Shown here one piece after another: positions 38,138 to 49,740 of a stretch of DNA of 64,000 bases; position 1 is the first letter of the stretch; each line of letters starts with the position of its first letter. Where the stretch lies: the NCBI RefSeq assembly GCF_029784155.1, contig NC_073693.1:182115802-182179801 (forward strand). The letters are read 5' to 3'. Under the pieces are notes generated by a model that was not told the origin of the DNA, ran no database searches, and saw only the letters and a program-made list of their open reading frames with translations. The stretch comes from Uranotaenia lowii (Eukaryota > Arthropoda > Insecta > Diptera > Culicidae). The translations under genes and the position numbers were made by a program.

Positions 38138-39457
38138 ATAATAACAACCGAGTTGATTTCAATCAGCCATTTTACTTCAATTATTATCCCATACCAGCTT
38201 TTCTGCGCATTTTACGTCATCTGGCATAAACTTTTGAGACGGCGATTTTTCCTACTTTCTGTCCATGAATTTTGAAAGGGAGAGAGACAGAATCAAATTT
38301 TCATTTTCCCATAACTTGAACAAATGTTGTCCGATCATTTTTTTTTCAAAGCTAGGCAGCCATCAGTAAGCATTTTGAACGCATCCCGTTTGGTCTGGCA
38401 CACCTGCAAATATTCTGCACGGCTACCGGCCAAAATGTTTTTTTTTACCTACGCAACATTTATGAGATCCTAGTATAATATAACAATCGAGATGATTTTC
38501 AATCAGCCATTTTACATCAGTTGTTATCCCATACCATGTTTTCTGCGCATTTTTACGTCATTTGGCATTATCTTTTGAGACGCAGATTTTTCCTACTTTG
38601 ATTTTTGAAAGGGAGAGAGACAGAATAAAATTTGTCATTTTCCCATAACTTGGTCAAATGTTGTCCGATCATTTTTGTTCAAAGCTAGGAAGCCATCAGT
38701 AAGCATTTTGAACGCATCCCGTTTGGTCTGGCACACCTGCAAATATTCTGCACGGCTACCGGCCAAAATGATTTTTTTTTACCTACGCAACATTCATGAG
38801 ATCCTAGTATAATAACAACCGAGTTGATTTTCAATCAGCCATTTTACTTCAATTATTGTCCCATAATAGGTTTTTTGCTCATTTTACGTCATCCGGCATA
38901 AACTTTTGAGACGGAGATTTTTTCTACTTTGAATTTTGAAAGGGAGAGAGACAGAATCAAATTTGTCATTTTCCCATAACTTGGTCAAATGTGGTCCGAT
39001 CATTTTTTTTCAACGCTAAGCAGCCATCAGTAAGCATTTTGAGCGCATCCCGCTTGGTCTAGCGAACCTGCAATTATTTTGCATGGCCACCGGCCAAAAT
39101 GATTTTTTTACCTACGCAGCATTCATGAGATCCTAGTATAATATAACTACCAAGTTGATTTTCAATCAGCCATTTAACTTCAATTAGTATCCCATACCAG
39201 GTTTTCTGTGCATTTTACGTCATCCGGCATAAACTTTTGAGACGGCGATTTTTCCTACTTTGAATTTTGAAAGGGAGAGAGACAGAATCAAATTTTCATT
39301 TTCCCATAACTTGGTCAAATGTTGTCCGATCATTTTTTTTCAAAGCTAGGCAGCCATCAGTAAGCATTTTGAACGCATCCCGTTTCGTCTGGCACACCTG
39401 CAAATATTCTGCACGGCTACCGGCCAAAATGATTTTTTTTACCTACGCAACATTCAT

Positions 39458-39555
39458 GAGATCCTAGTATAATATAACAACCGAGTTGATTTTCAATCAG
39501 CCATTTTACTTCAGTTATTATCCCATACCATGTTTTTTGCGCATTGTTACGTCAT
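39458..39555 (+). repeat. Truncated class 2 monomer, copy 6
   Basis: Same junction; private change GCATTGTTACG. Part of the first 749 bp unit. Confidence 0.87.
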
Positions 39556-40206
39556 ATAATAACAACCGAGTTGATTTTCAATCAGCCATTTTACTTCAAT
39601 TATTATCCCATACCAGCTTTTTTGCTCATTTTACGTCATCCGGCATAAACTTTTGAGACGGAGATTTCTCCTACTTTGAATTTTGAAAGGGAGAGAGACA
39701 GAATCAAATTTGTCATTTTCCCATAAATTGGTCAAATGTTGTCCGATCATTTTTTTTTTCAAAGCTAGGCAGCCATCAGTAAGCATTTTGAACGCATCCC
39801 GCTTGTTCTAGCGAACCTGCAATTATTTTGCATGGCCACCGGCCAAAATGATTTTTTTACCTACGCAGCATTCATGAGATCCTAGTATAATATAACTACC
39901 AAGTTGATTTTCAATCAGCCATTTAACTTCAATTAGTATCCCATACCAGGTTTTCTGTGCATTTTACGTCATCCGGCATAAACTTTTGAGACGGCGATTT
40001 TTCCTACTTTGAATTTTGAAAGGGAGAGAGACAGAATCAAATTTTCATTTTCCCATAACTTGGTCGAATGTTGTCCGATCATTTTTTTTCAAAGCTAGGC
40101 AGCCATCAGTAAGCATTTTGAACGCATCCCGTTTCGTCTGGCACACCTGCAAATATTCTGCACGGCTACCGGCCAAAATGATTTTTTTTACCTACGCAAC
40201 ATTCAT

Positions 40207-40304
40207 GAGATCCTAGTATAATATAACAACCGAGTTGATTTTCAATCAGCCATTTTACTTCAGTTATTATCCCATACCATGTTTTTTGCGCATTTTTACG
40301 TCAT
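40207..40304 (+). repeat. Truncated class 2 monomer, copy 7
   Basis: Same junction; part of the second 749 bp unit. Confidence 0.87.
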
Positions 40305-41959
40305 ATAATAACAACCGAGTTGATTTTCAATCAGCCATTTTACTTCAATTATTATCCCATACCAGCTTTTTTGCTCATTTTACGTCATCCGGCATAAACG
40401 TTTGAGACGGAGATTTTTCCTACTTTGAATTTTGAAAGGGAGAGAGACAGAATCAAATTTTCATTTTCCCATAACTTGGTCAAATGTTGTCCGATCATTT
40501 TTTTTCAAAGCTAGGCAGCCATCAGTAAGCATTTTGAACGCATCCCGTTTGGTCTGGCACACCTGCAAATATTCTGCACGGCTACCGGTCAAAATGATTT
40601 TTTTTTACCTACGCAACATTCATGAGATCCTAGTATAATATAACAACCGAGCTGATTTTCAATCAGCCATTTTACATCAGTTGTTATCCCATACCATGTT
40701 TTTTGCGCATTTTTACGTCATTTGGCATCATCTTTTGAGACGCAGATTTTTCCTACTTTGATTTTTGAAAGGGAGAGAGACAGAATAAAATTTGTCATTT
40801 TCCCATAACTTGGTCAAATGTTGTCCGATCATTTTTGTTCAAAGCTAGGAAGCCATCAGTAAGCATTTTGAACGCATCCCGTTTGGTCTGGCACACCTGC
40901 AAATATTCTGCACGGCCACCGGCCAAAATGATTTTTTTACCTACGCAGCATTCATGAGATCCTAGTATAATATAACCACCAAGTTGATTTTCAATCAGCC
41001 ATTTAACTTCAATTAGTATCCCATACCAGGTTTTCTGCGCATTTTACGTCATCCGGCATCATCTTTTGAGACGGCGATTTTTCCTACTTTGAATTTTGAA
41101 AGGGAGAGAGACAGAATCAAATTTTCATTTTCCCATAACTTGGTCAAATGTTGTCCGATCATTTTTTTTCAAAGCTAGACAGCCATCAGTAAGCATTTGA
41201 ACGCATCCCGTTTGGTCTGGCACACCTGCAAGTATCCTGCACGGCTACCGGCCAAAATGATTTTTTTTACCTACGCAACATTTATGAGATCCTAGTATAA
41301 TATAACAACCGAGTTGATTTTCAATCAGCCATTTTACTTCAGTTATTATCCCATACCATGTTTTTTGCGCATTTTTAAGTCATTTGGCATCATCTTTTGA
41401 GACGCAGATTTTTCCTACTTTGATTTTTGAAAGGGAGAGAGACAGAATCAAATGTTCATTTTCCCATAACTTGGTCAAATGTTGTCCGATCATTTTTTTT
41501 CAAAGCTAAACAGCCATCAGTAAGTATTTTGAACGCATCCCGTTTGGTCTGGCACACCTGCAAATATTCTGCACGGCTACCGGCCAAAATGATTTTTTTT
41601 ACCTACGCAACATTCATGAGATCCTAGTATAATATAACAACCGAGTTGATTTTCAATCAGCCATTTTACTTCAGTTATTATCCCATACCATGTTTTTTGC
41701 GCATTTTTACGTCATTTGGCATCATCTTTTGAGACGCAGATTTTTCCTACTTTGATTTTTGAAAGGGAGAGAGACAGAATAAAATTTGTCATTTTCCCAT
41801 AACTTGGTCAAATGTTGTTCGATCATTTTTTTTCAAAGCTAGGAAGCCTTCAGTAAGCATTTTGAACGCATCCCGTTTGGTCTGGCACACCTGCAAATAT
41901 TCTGCACGGCTACCGGCCAAAATGTTTTTTTTTACCTACACTGTAAATTTTTGCCTCGG

Positions 41960-41985
41960 TTTCCAGCAAAAAAAATTGCTGGAAA
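41960..41985. repeat. Perfect inverted repeat near left end of element 2
   Basis: TTTCCAGCAA, six A, TTGCTGGAAA: ten-base arms with a six-base loop. Looser CAGCAATCGGTTTTC / AATTGCTGGA copies continue to about 42,150. Confidence 0.9.
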
Positions 41986-42150
41986 CGTTCAGCAATCCAA
42001 ATTTTTGCTGGAAACCAGCAATCGGTTTTCGAATTGCTGGATTTTTCAGCATTCGGTTATGTGCTTGTCATTTTTGCTGAAAAATCAGCAATCGGTTTTC
42101 AAATTGCTGGACTTTCCAGCAATTGATCTAGTTCGCTGGAAAATCAGCAA

Positions 42151-42560
42151 TCGAGTTGTCAATTTGTAGTTTTTGTTTCGTACGCTGAAGTAAGGTGAGA
42201 TTCTATTTTACGAATTTAGGTTAAATTAATATAATTATTTTATTTTCCTCTATATTCTAGCAACCAGGCATCAAGTCAAGGGTGTTTTTATTGTACAGGT
42301 ATATATTCCATAGAAGATACTAATCAAAACTATTTTTACAGGTGGCGGATGATCAACACTTTGGCACAAAGCGGCCACCCCAGAGCCGGTGTTAGAGTGG
42401 TGAAAAAAAAGTTTTTTTTTGAAAATGAATAAATCCCTTATTGAAAATGGGAGAAAATAATTGTTTTTATTGCTTATTGTATGCACAGCCAATATTAAAC
42501 TTTAATTTTGAATTGAAATATAAATTTCATACTAAATACTACCGGTTGTGTTGAAAGAAA
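42151..42560. other. Unique core of element 2
   Basis: About 410 bp with no satellite or hairpin motif. It includes a slightly GC-richer patch (GCGGCCACCCCAGAGCC near 42,371) followed by runs of A and T. I see no gene, RNA or promoter signature. It may be the remnant of a longer parent element or captured host DNA. Confidence 0.5.
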
Positions 42561-42591
42561 TAGCTGGTTTCCAGCAATCTGGATTGCTGAT

Positions 42592-42617
42592 TTTCCAGCA
42601 ATTTGAATTGCTGGAAA
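42592..42617. repeat. Perfect 12 bp hairpin in right flank of element 2
   Basis: TTTCCAGCAATT, TG, AATTGCTGGAAA. Part of a cluster of TTCCAGCAA and TTGCTGGAA motifs running from about 42,563 to 42,722. Confidence 0.9.
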
Positions 42618-42639
42618 CCAGCATTAACGTTTGCTGTTT

Positions 42640-42665
42640 TTTCCAGCAATTGAAATTGCTGGAAA
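42640..42665. repeat. Second perfect 12 bp hairpin in right flank of element 2
   Basis: TTTCCAGCAATT, GA, AATTGCTGGAAA: the same arms as 42,592-42,617 with a different two-base loop, 48 bp further on. Confidence 0.9.
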
Positions 42666-42739
42666 TTTTGCTGGAAAGTCAGCGGGACAAAAACCAGCAA
42701 AATTTTGCTGGTTTCCAGCAAAAAAAAATTTGCTGTGTA

Positions 42740-45340
42740 CGCAACATTTATGAGATCCTAGTATAATATAACAACCGAGTTGATTTTCAATCAGCCATTT
42801 AACTTCAGTTATTATCCCATACCATGTTTTTTGCGCATTTTTACGTCATTTGGCATCATCTTTTGAGACGCAGATTTTTCCTACTTTGAATTTTGAAAGG
42901 GAGAGAGACAGAATCAAATTTTCATTTTCCCATAACTTGGTCAAATGTTGTCCGATCATTTTTTTTCAAAGCTAGGCAGCCATCAGCAAGCATTTTGAAC
43001 ACATCCCGCTTGGTCTAGCGAACCTGCAATTATTTTGCATGGCCACCGGCCAAAATGATTTTTTTACCTACGCAGCATTCATGAGATCCTAGTATAATAT
43101 AACTACCAATTTGATTTTCAATCAGCCATTTAACTTCAATTAGTATCCCATACCAGGTTTTCTGCGCATTTTACGTCATCCGGCATCATCTTTTGAGACG
43201 GCGGTTTTTCCTACTTTGAATTTTGAAAGGGAAAGAGACAGAATCAAATTTTCATTTTCCCATAACTTGGTCAAATGTTGTCCGATCATTTTTTTTCAAA
43301 GCTAGGCAGCCATCAGTAAGCATTTTGAACGCATCCCGTTTGGTCTGGCACACCTGCAAATATTCTGCACGGCTACCGGCCAAAATGATTTTTTTTTACC
43401 TACGCAACATTCATGAGATCCTAGTATAATATAACAACCGAGTTGATTTTCAATCAGCCATTTTACTTCAGTTATTATCCCATACCATGTTTTTTGCGCA
43501 TTTTTACGTCATATAATAACAACCGAGTTGATTTTCAATCAGCCATTTTACATCAATTATTATCCCATACCAGCTTTTTTGCTCATTTTACGTCATCCGG
43601 CATAAACTTTTGAGACGGAGATTTCTCCTACTTTGAATTTTGAAAGGGAGAGAGACAGAATCAAATTTGTCATTTTCCCATAAATTGGTCAAATGTTGTC
43701 TGATCATTTTTTTTCAACGCTAAGCAGCCATCAGTAAGCATTTTGAACGCATCCCGCTTGGTCTAGCGAACCTGCAATTATTTTGCATGGCCACCGGCCA
43801 AAATGATTTTTTTTACCTACGCAGCATTCATGAGATCCTAGTATAATATATCTACCAAGTTGATTTTCAACCAGCCATTTAACTTCAATTAGTAACCCAT
43901 ACCAGGTTTTCTGCGCATTTTACGTCATCCGGCATAAACTTTTGAGACGGCGATTTTTCCTACTTTGAATTCTGAAAGGGAGAGAGACAGAATCAAATTT
44001 TCATTTTCACATAACTTGGTCAAATGTTGTCCGATCATTTTTTTTTCAAAGCTAGGCAGCCATCAGTAAGCATTTTGAACGCATCCCGTTTGGTCTGGCA
44101 CACCTGCAAATATTCTGCACGGCTACCGGTCAAAATGTTTTTTTTTTACCTACGCAACATTCATGAGATCCTAGTATAATATAACAACCGAGTTGATTTT
44201 CAATCAGCCATTTTACATCAGTTGTTATCCCATACCATGTTTTTTGCGCATTTTTACGTCATTTGGCATTATCTTTAGAGACGCAGATTTTTCCTACTTT
44301 GATTTTTGAAAGGGAGAGAGACAGAATAAATATTGTCATTTTCCCATAACTTGGTCAAATGTTGTCCGATCATTTTTTTTTCAACGCTAAGCAGCCATCA
44401 GTAAGCATTTTGAACGCATCCCGTATGGTCTGGCACACCTGCAAATATTCTGCACGGCTACCGGCCAAAATGATTTTTTTTACCTACGCAACATTCATGA
44501 GATCCTAGTATAATAACAACCGAGTTGATTTTCAATCAGCCATTTTACTTCAATTATTATCCCATACCAGGTTAATTTTACGTCATCCGGCATAAACTTT
44601 TGAGACGGATATTTTTCCTACTTTGAATGTTGAAAGGGAGAGAGACAGAATCAAATTTGTCATTTTCCCATAACTTGGTCAAATGTTGTCCGATCATTTT
44701 TTTTCAACGCTAAGCAGCCATCAGTAACAATTTGAACGCATCCCGCTTGGTCTAGCGAACCTGCAATTATTTTGCATGGCCACCGGCCAAAATGATTTTT
44801 TTACCTACGCAGCATTCATGAGATCCTAGTATAATATAACTACCAAGTTGATTTTCAATCAGCCATTTAACTTCAATTAGTATCCCATACCAGGTTTTCT
44901 GCGCATTTTACGTCATCCGGCATAAACTTTTGAGACGGCGATTTTTCCTACTTTGAATTTTGAAAGGGAGAGAGACAGAATCAAACGTTCATTTTCCCAT
45001 AACTCGGTCAAATGTTGTCCGATCATTTTTTTTCAAAGCTAGGCAGCCATCAGTAAGCATTTTGAACGCATCCCGTTTGGTCTGGCACACCTGCAAATAT
45101 TCTGCACGGCTACCGGCCAAAATGATTTTTTTTACCTACGCAACATTCATGAGATCATAGTATAATATAACAACCGAGTTGATTTTCAGTCAGCCATTTT
45201 ACTTCAGTTATTATCCCATACCATGTTTTTTGCGCATTCTTACGTCATTTGGCATCATCTTTTGAGACGCAGATTTTTCCTACTTTGATTTTTGAAAGGG
45301 AGAGAGACAGAATCAAATTTGTCATTTTCCCATAACTTGG
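42740..45340 (+). repeat. 4.39 kb duplication, left copy
   Basis: Matches 47,133-49,740 at an offset of 4,391-4,397 bp. Shared rare variants: CATCAGCAAGC, GGGAAAGAGAC, TTAGTAACCCATACC, GAATTCTGAAAGG, AATAAATATTGTC, GACGGATATTTTTCC and GAATGTTGAAAGG. The spacing equals 13 monomers plus one truncated monomer. This copy has its own small deletion at about 44,574 (CCAGGTTAATTTTACG). Confidence 0.86.
43415..43512 (+). repeat. Truncated class 2 monomer, copy 8
   Basis: Same junction; lies in the left copy of the 4.39 kb duplication. The following class 3 monomer has TTTTACATCAATT. Confidence 0.87.
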
Positions 45341-47132
45341 TCAAATGTTGTCCGATCAATTTTGTTCTAAGCTAGGAAGCCATCAGTAAGCATTTTGAAC
45401 GCATCCCGTTTGGTCTGGCACACCTGCAAATATTCTGCACGGCTACCGGCCAAAATGATTTTTTTTACCTACGCAACATTCATGAGATCCTAGTATAATA
45501 TAACAACCGAGTTGATTTTCAATCAGCCATTTTACTTCAGTTATTATCCCATACCATGTTTTTTGCGCATTTTTACGTCATTTGGCATCATCTTTTGAGA
45601 CGCAGATTTTTCTTACTTTGATTTTTGAAAGGGAGAGAGACAGAATAAAATTTGTCATTTTCCCATAACTTGGTCAAATGTTGTCCGATCATTTTTTTTC
45701 AACGCTAAGCAGCCATCAGTAAGCATTTTGAACGCATCCCGTTTGGTCTGGCACACCTGCAAATATTCTGCACGGCTACCGGCCAAAACGATTTTTTTTA
45801 CCTACGCAACATTTATGAGATCCTAGTATAATATAACAACCGAGTTGATTTTCAATCAGCCATTTTACTTCAGTTATTATCCCAAACCATGTTCTTTGCG
45901 CATTTTTAAGTCATTTGGCATCATCTTTTGAGACGCAGATTTTTCCTACTTTGATTTTTGAAAGGGAGAGAGACAGAATAAAATTTGTCATTTTCCCATA
46001 ACTTGGTCAAATGTTGCCGATCATTTTTTTTCAACGCTAAGCAGCCATCAGTAAGCATTTTGAACGCACCCCGCTTGGTCTAGCGAACCTGCAATTATTT
46101 TGCATGGCCACCGGCCAAAATGATTTTTTTACCTACGCAGCATTCATGAGATCTTAGTATAATATAACTACCATGTTGATTTTCAATCAGCCATTTAACT
46201 TCAATTAGTATCCCATACAAGGTTTTCTGCGCATTTTACGTCATCCGGCATAAACTTTTGAAACGGCGATTTTTCCTACTTTGAATTTTGAAAGGGAGAG
46301 AGACAGAATCAAATGTTCATTTTCCCATAACTTGGTCAAATGTTGTCCGATCATTTTTTTTCAAAGCTAGACAGCCATCAGTAAGCATTTTGAACGCATC
46401 CCGTTTGGTCTGGCACACCTGCAAATATTCTGCACGGCTACCGGCCAAAATGATTTTTTTTACCTACGCAACATTCATGAGATCCTAGTATAATATAACA
46501 ACCGAGTTGATTTTCAATCAGCCATTTTACTTCGGTTATTATCCCATACCATGTTTTTTGCGCATTTTTACGTCATTTGGCGTCATCTTTTGAGACGCAG
46601 ATTTTTCCTACTTTGATTTTTGAAAGGGAGAGAGACAGAATAAAATTTGTCATTTTCCCATAACTTGGTCAAATGTTGTCCGATCATTTTTTTTCAAAGC
46701 TAGGAAGCCATCAGTAAGCATTTTGAACGCATCCCGTTTGGTCTGGCACACCTGCAAATATTCTGCACGGCTACCGGCCAAAATGTTTTTTTTTACCTAC
46801 GCAACATTCATGAGATCCTAGTATAATATAACAACCGAGTTGATTTTCAATCAGCCATTTTACTTCAGTTATTATCCCATACCATGTTTTTTGCGCATTT
46901 TTACGTCATTTGGCGTCATCTTTTGAGACGCAGATTTTTCCTACTTTGATTTTTTAAAGGGAGAGTGACAGAATAAAATTTGTCATTTTCCCATAACTTG
47001 GTCAAATGTTGTCCGATCATTTTTTTTCAAAGCTAGGAAGCCATCAGTAAGCATTTTGAACGCATCCCGTTTGGTCTGGCACACCTGCAAATATTCTGCA
47101 CGGCTACCGGCCAAAATGTTTTTTTTTACCTA

Positions 47133-49740
47133 CGCAACATTTATGAGATCCTCGTATAATATAACAACCGAGTTGATTTTCAATCAGCCATTTAACTTCA
47201 GTTATTATCCCATACCATGTTTTTGCGCATTTTTACGTCATTTGGCATCATCTTTTGAGACGCAGATTTTTCCTACTTTGAATTTTGAAAGGGAGAGAGA
47301 CAGAATCAAATTTTCATTTTCCCATAACTTGGTCAAATGTTGTCCGATCATTTTTTTTCAAAGCTAGGCAGCCATCAGCAAGCATTTTGAACGCATCCCG
47401 CTTGGTCTAGCGAACCTGCAATTATTTTGCATGGCCACCGGCCAAAATGATTTTTTTACCTACGCAGCATTCAAGAGATCCTAGTATAATATAACTACCA
47501 AGTTGATTTTCAATCAGCCATTTAACTTCAATTAGTATCCCATACCAGTTTTTCTGCGCATTTTACGTCATCCGGCATAAACTTTTGAGACGGCGATTTT
47601 TCCTACTTTGAATTTTGAAAGGGAAAGAGACAGAATCAAATTTTCATTTTCCCATAACTTGGTCAAATGTTGTCCGATCATTTTTTTTCAAAGCTAGGCA
47701 GCCATCAGTAATCATTTTGAACGCCTCCCGTTTGGTCTGGCACACCTGCAAATATTCTGCACGGCTACCGGCCAAAATGATTTTTTTTACCTACGCAACA
47801 TTCATGAGATCCTAGTATAATATAACAACCGAGTTGATTTTCAATCAGCCATTTTACTTCAGTTATTATCCCATACCATGTTTTTTGCGCATTTTTACGT
47901 CATATAATAACAACCGAGTTGATTTTCAATCAGCCATTTTACTTCAATTATTATCCCATACCAGGTTTTTTGCTCATTTTACGTCATCCGGCATAAACTT
48001 TTGAGACGGAGATTTTTCCTACTTTGAATTTTGAAAGGGAGAGAGACAGAATCAAATTTGTCATTTTCCCATAAATTGGTCAAATGTTGTCCGATCATTT
48101 TTTTTCAACGCTAAGCAGCCATCAGTAAGCATTTTGAACGCATCCCGCTTGGTCTAGCGAACCTGCAATTATTTTGCATGGCCACCGGCCAAAATGATTT
48201 TTTTTACCTACGCAGCATTCATGAGATCCTAGTATAATATAACTACCAAGTTGATTTTCAATCAGCCATTTAACTTCAATTAGTAACCCATACCAGGTTT
48301 TCTGCGCATTTTACGTCATCCGGCATAAACTTTTGAGACGGCGATTTTTCCTACTTTGAATTCTGAAAGGGAGAGAGACAGAATCAAATTTTCATTTTCC
48401 CATAACTTGGTCAAATGTTGTCCGATCATTTTTTTTCAAAGCTAGGCAGCCATCAGTAAGCATTTTGAACGCATCCCGTTTGGTCTGGCACACCTGCAAA
48501 TATTCTGCACGGCTACCGGTCAAAATGATTTTTTTTTACCTACGCAACATTCATGAGATCCTAGTATAATATAACAACCGAGTTGATTTTCAATCAGCCA
48601 TTTTACATCAGTTGTTATCCCATACCATGTTTCTTGCTCATTTTTACGTCATTTGGCATTATCTTTTGAGACGCAGATTTTTCCTACTTTGATTTTTGAA
48701 AGGGAGAGAGACAGAATAAATATTGTCATTTTCCCATAACTTGGTCAAATGTTGTCCGATCATTTTTGTTCAAAGCTAGGAAGCCATCAGTAAGCATTTT
48801 GAACGCATCCCGTTTGGTCTGGCACACCTGCAAATATTCTGCACGGCTACAGGCCAAAATGATTTTTTTTACCTACGCAACATTCATGAGATCCTAGTAT
48901 AATAACAACCGAGTTGATTTTCAATCAGCCATTTTACTTCAATTATTATCCCATACCAGGTTTTTTGCTCATTTTACGTCATCCGGCATAAACTTTTGAG
49001 ACGGATATTTTTCCTACTTTGAATGTTGAAAGGGAGAGAGACAGAATCAAATTTGTCATTTTCCCATAACTTGGTCAAATGTTGTCCGATCATTTTTTTT
49101 CAACGCTAATCAGCCATCAGTAAACATTTTGAACGCATCCCGCTTGGTCTAGCGAACCTGCAATTATTTTGCATGGCCACCGGCCAAAATGATTTTTTTA
49201 CCTACGCAGCATTCATGAGATCCTAGTATAATATAACTACCAAGTTGATTTTCAATCAGCCATTTAACTTCAATTAGTATCCCATACCAGGTTTTCTGCG
49301 CATTTTACGTCATCCGGCATAAACTTTTGAGACGGCGATTTTTCCTACTTTGAATTTTGAAAGGGAGAGAGACAGAATCAAATGTTCATTTTCCCATAAC
49401 TTGGTCAAATGTTGTCCGATCATTTTTTTTTAAAGCTAGGCAGCCATCAGTAAGCATTTTGAACGCATCCCGTTTGGTCTGGCACACCTGCAAATATTCT
49501 GCACGGCTACCGGCCAAAATGATTTTTTTTACCTACGCAACATTCATGAGATCCTAGTATATTATAACAACCGAGTTGATTTTCAATCAGCCATTTTACT
49601 TCAGTTATTATCCCATACCATGTTTTTTGCGCATTTTTACGTCATTTGGCATCATCTTTTGAGACGCAGATTTTTCCTACTTTGATTTTTGAAAGGGAGA
49701 GAGACAGAATAAAATTTGTCATTTTCCCATAACTTGGTCA
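47133..49740 (+). repeat. 4.39 kb duplication, right copy
   Basis: Counterpart of 42,740-45,340. The sequence left of it, up to the intact CCTACGCAAC at 47,128-47,137, also resembles the left flank of element 2, including AATG followed by nine T. It therefore serves as an empty site. Similarity is lost after about 49,750. Confidence 0.86.
47806..47903 (+). repeat. Truncated class 2 monomer, copy 9
   Basis: Same junction; 4,391 bp from copy 8 and its counterpart in the duplication. Confidence 0.87.

Larger units (their letters stand above)
39127..40623 (+). repeat. 749 bp tandem duplication of a shortened trimer
   Basis: Units 39,127-39,875 and 39,876-40,623 each consist of a full class 1 monomer, a truncated class 2 monomer (~98 bp) and a class 3 monomer. 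They share GGTTTTCTGTGCATT and CCCGTTTCGTC. The class 3 monomer of the second unit has an A tail instead of B, so its right end was recombined. This is the most compact arrangement containing the truncated monomer. Confidence 0.85.
27162..41936 (+). repeat. Mosaic satellite region III, left part
   Basis: Mostly class 1-2-3 trimers, with local rearrangements and seven truncated class 2 monomers. About 26.8-28.4 kb matches 32.9-34.4 kb at an offset near 6,049 bp. The stretch near 33.7-34.3 kb matches 40.0-40.6 kb at an offset of 6,323 bp. The CCCGTTTCGTCTGG variant marks related blocks at 27.76, 33.81, 39.38, 40.13 and again 52.79 kb. No non-satellite sequence is present in this stretch. Confidence 0.8.
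41939..42737. mobile_element. Hairpin-rich non-autonomous TA-target element (MITE-like)
   Basis: This 799 bp insert lies between CCTA and TACGCAAC, with TA duplicated at 41,937-41,938 and 42,738-42,739. The left end reads CACTGTAAATTTTTGCC; the right end, complemented, reads CACAGCAAATTTTTTTTTGC, so the terminal inverted repeats are short and imperfect. Both flanks are filled with CCAGCAA/TTGCTGG inverted repeats. About 400 bp in the middle is unique AT-rich sequence in which I recognise no protein; reading frames of 60-73 residues there have no transposase motif. A Tc1/mariner relationship is inferred from the TA target and the CAC end. The satellite copy at 47,131 shows the same site without the element. 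Confidence 0.85.

Noticed and set aside
41862..42169. Two 72-residue frames across the left end of element 2, and 60-73 residue frames near 42,271-42,766
   Set aside because: They straddle satellite and transposon or run through hairpin repeats; no transposase motif or other recognisable domain is seen.
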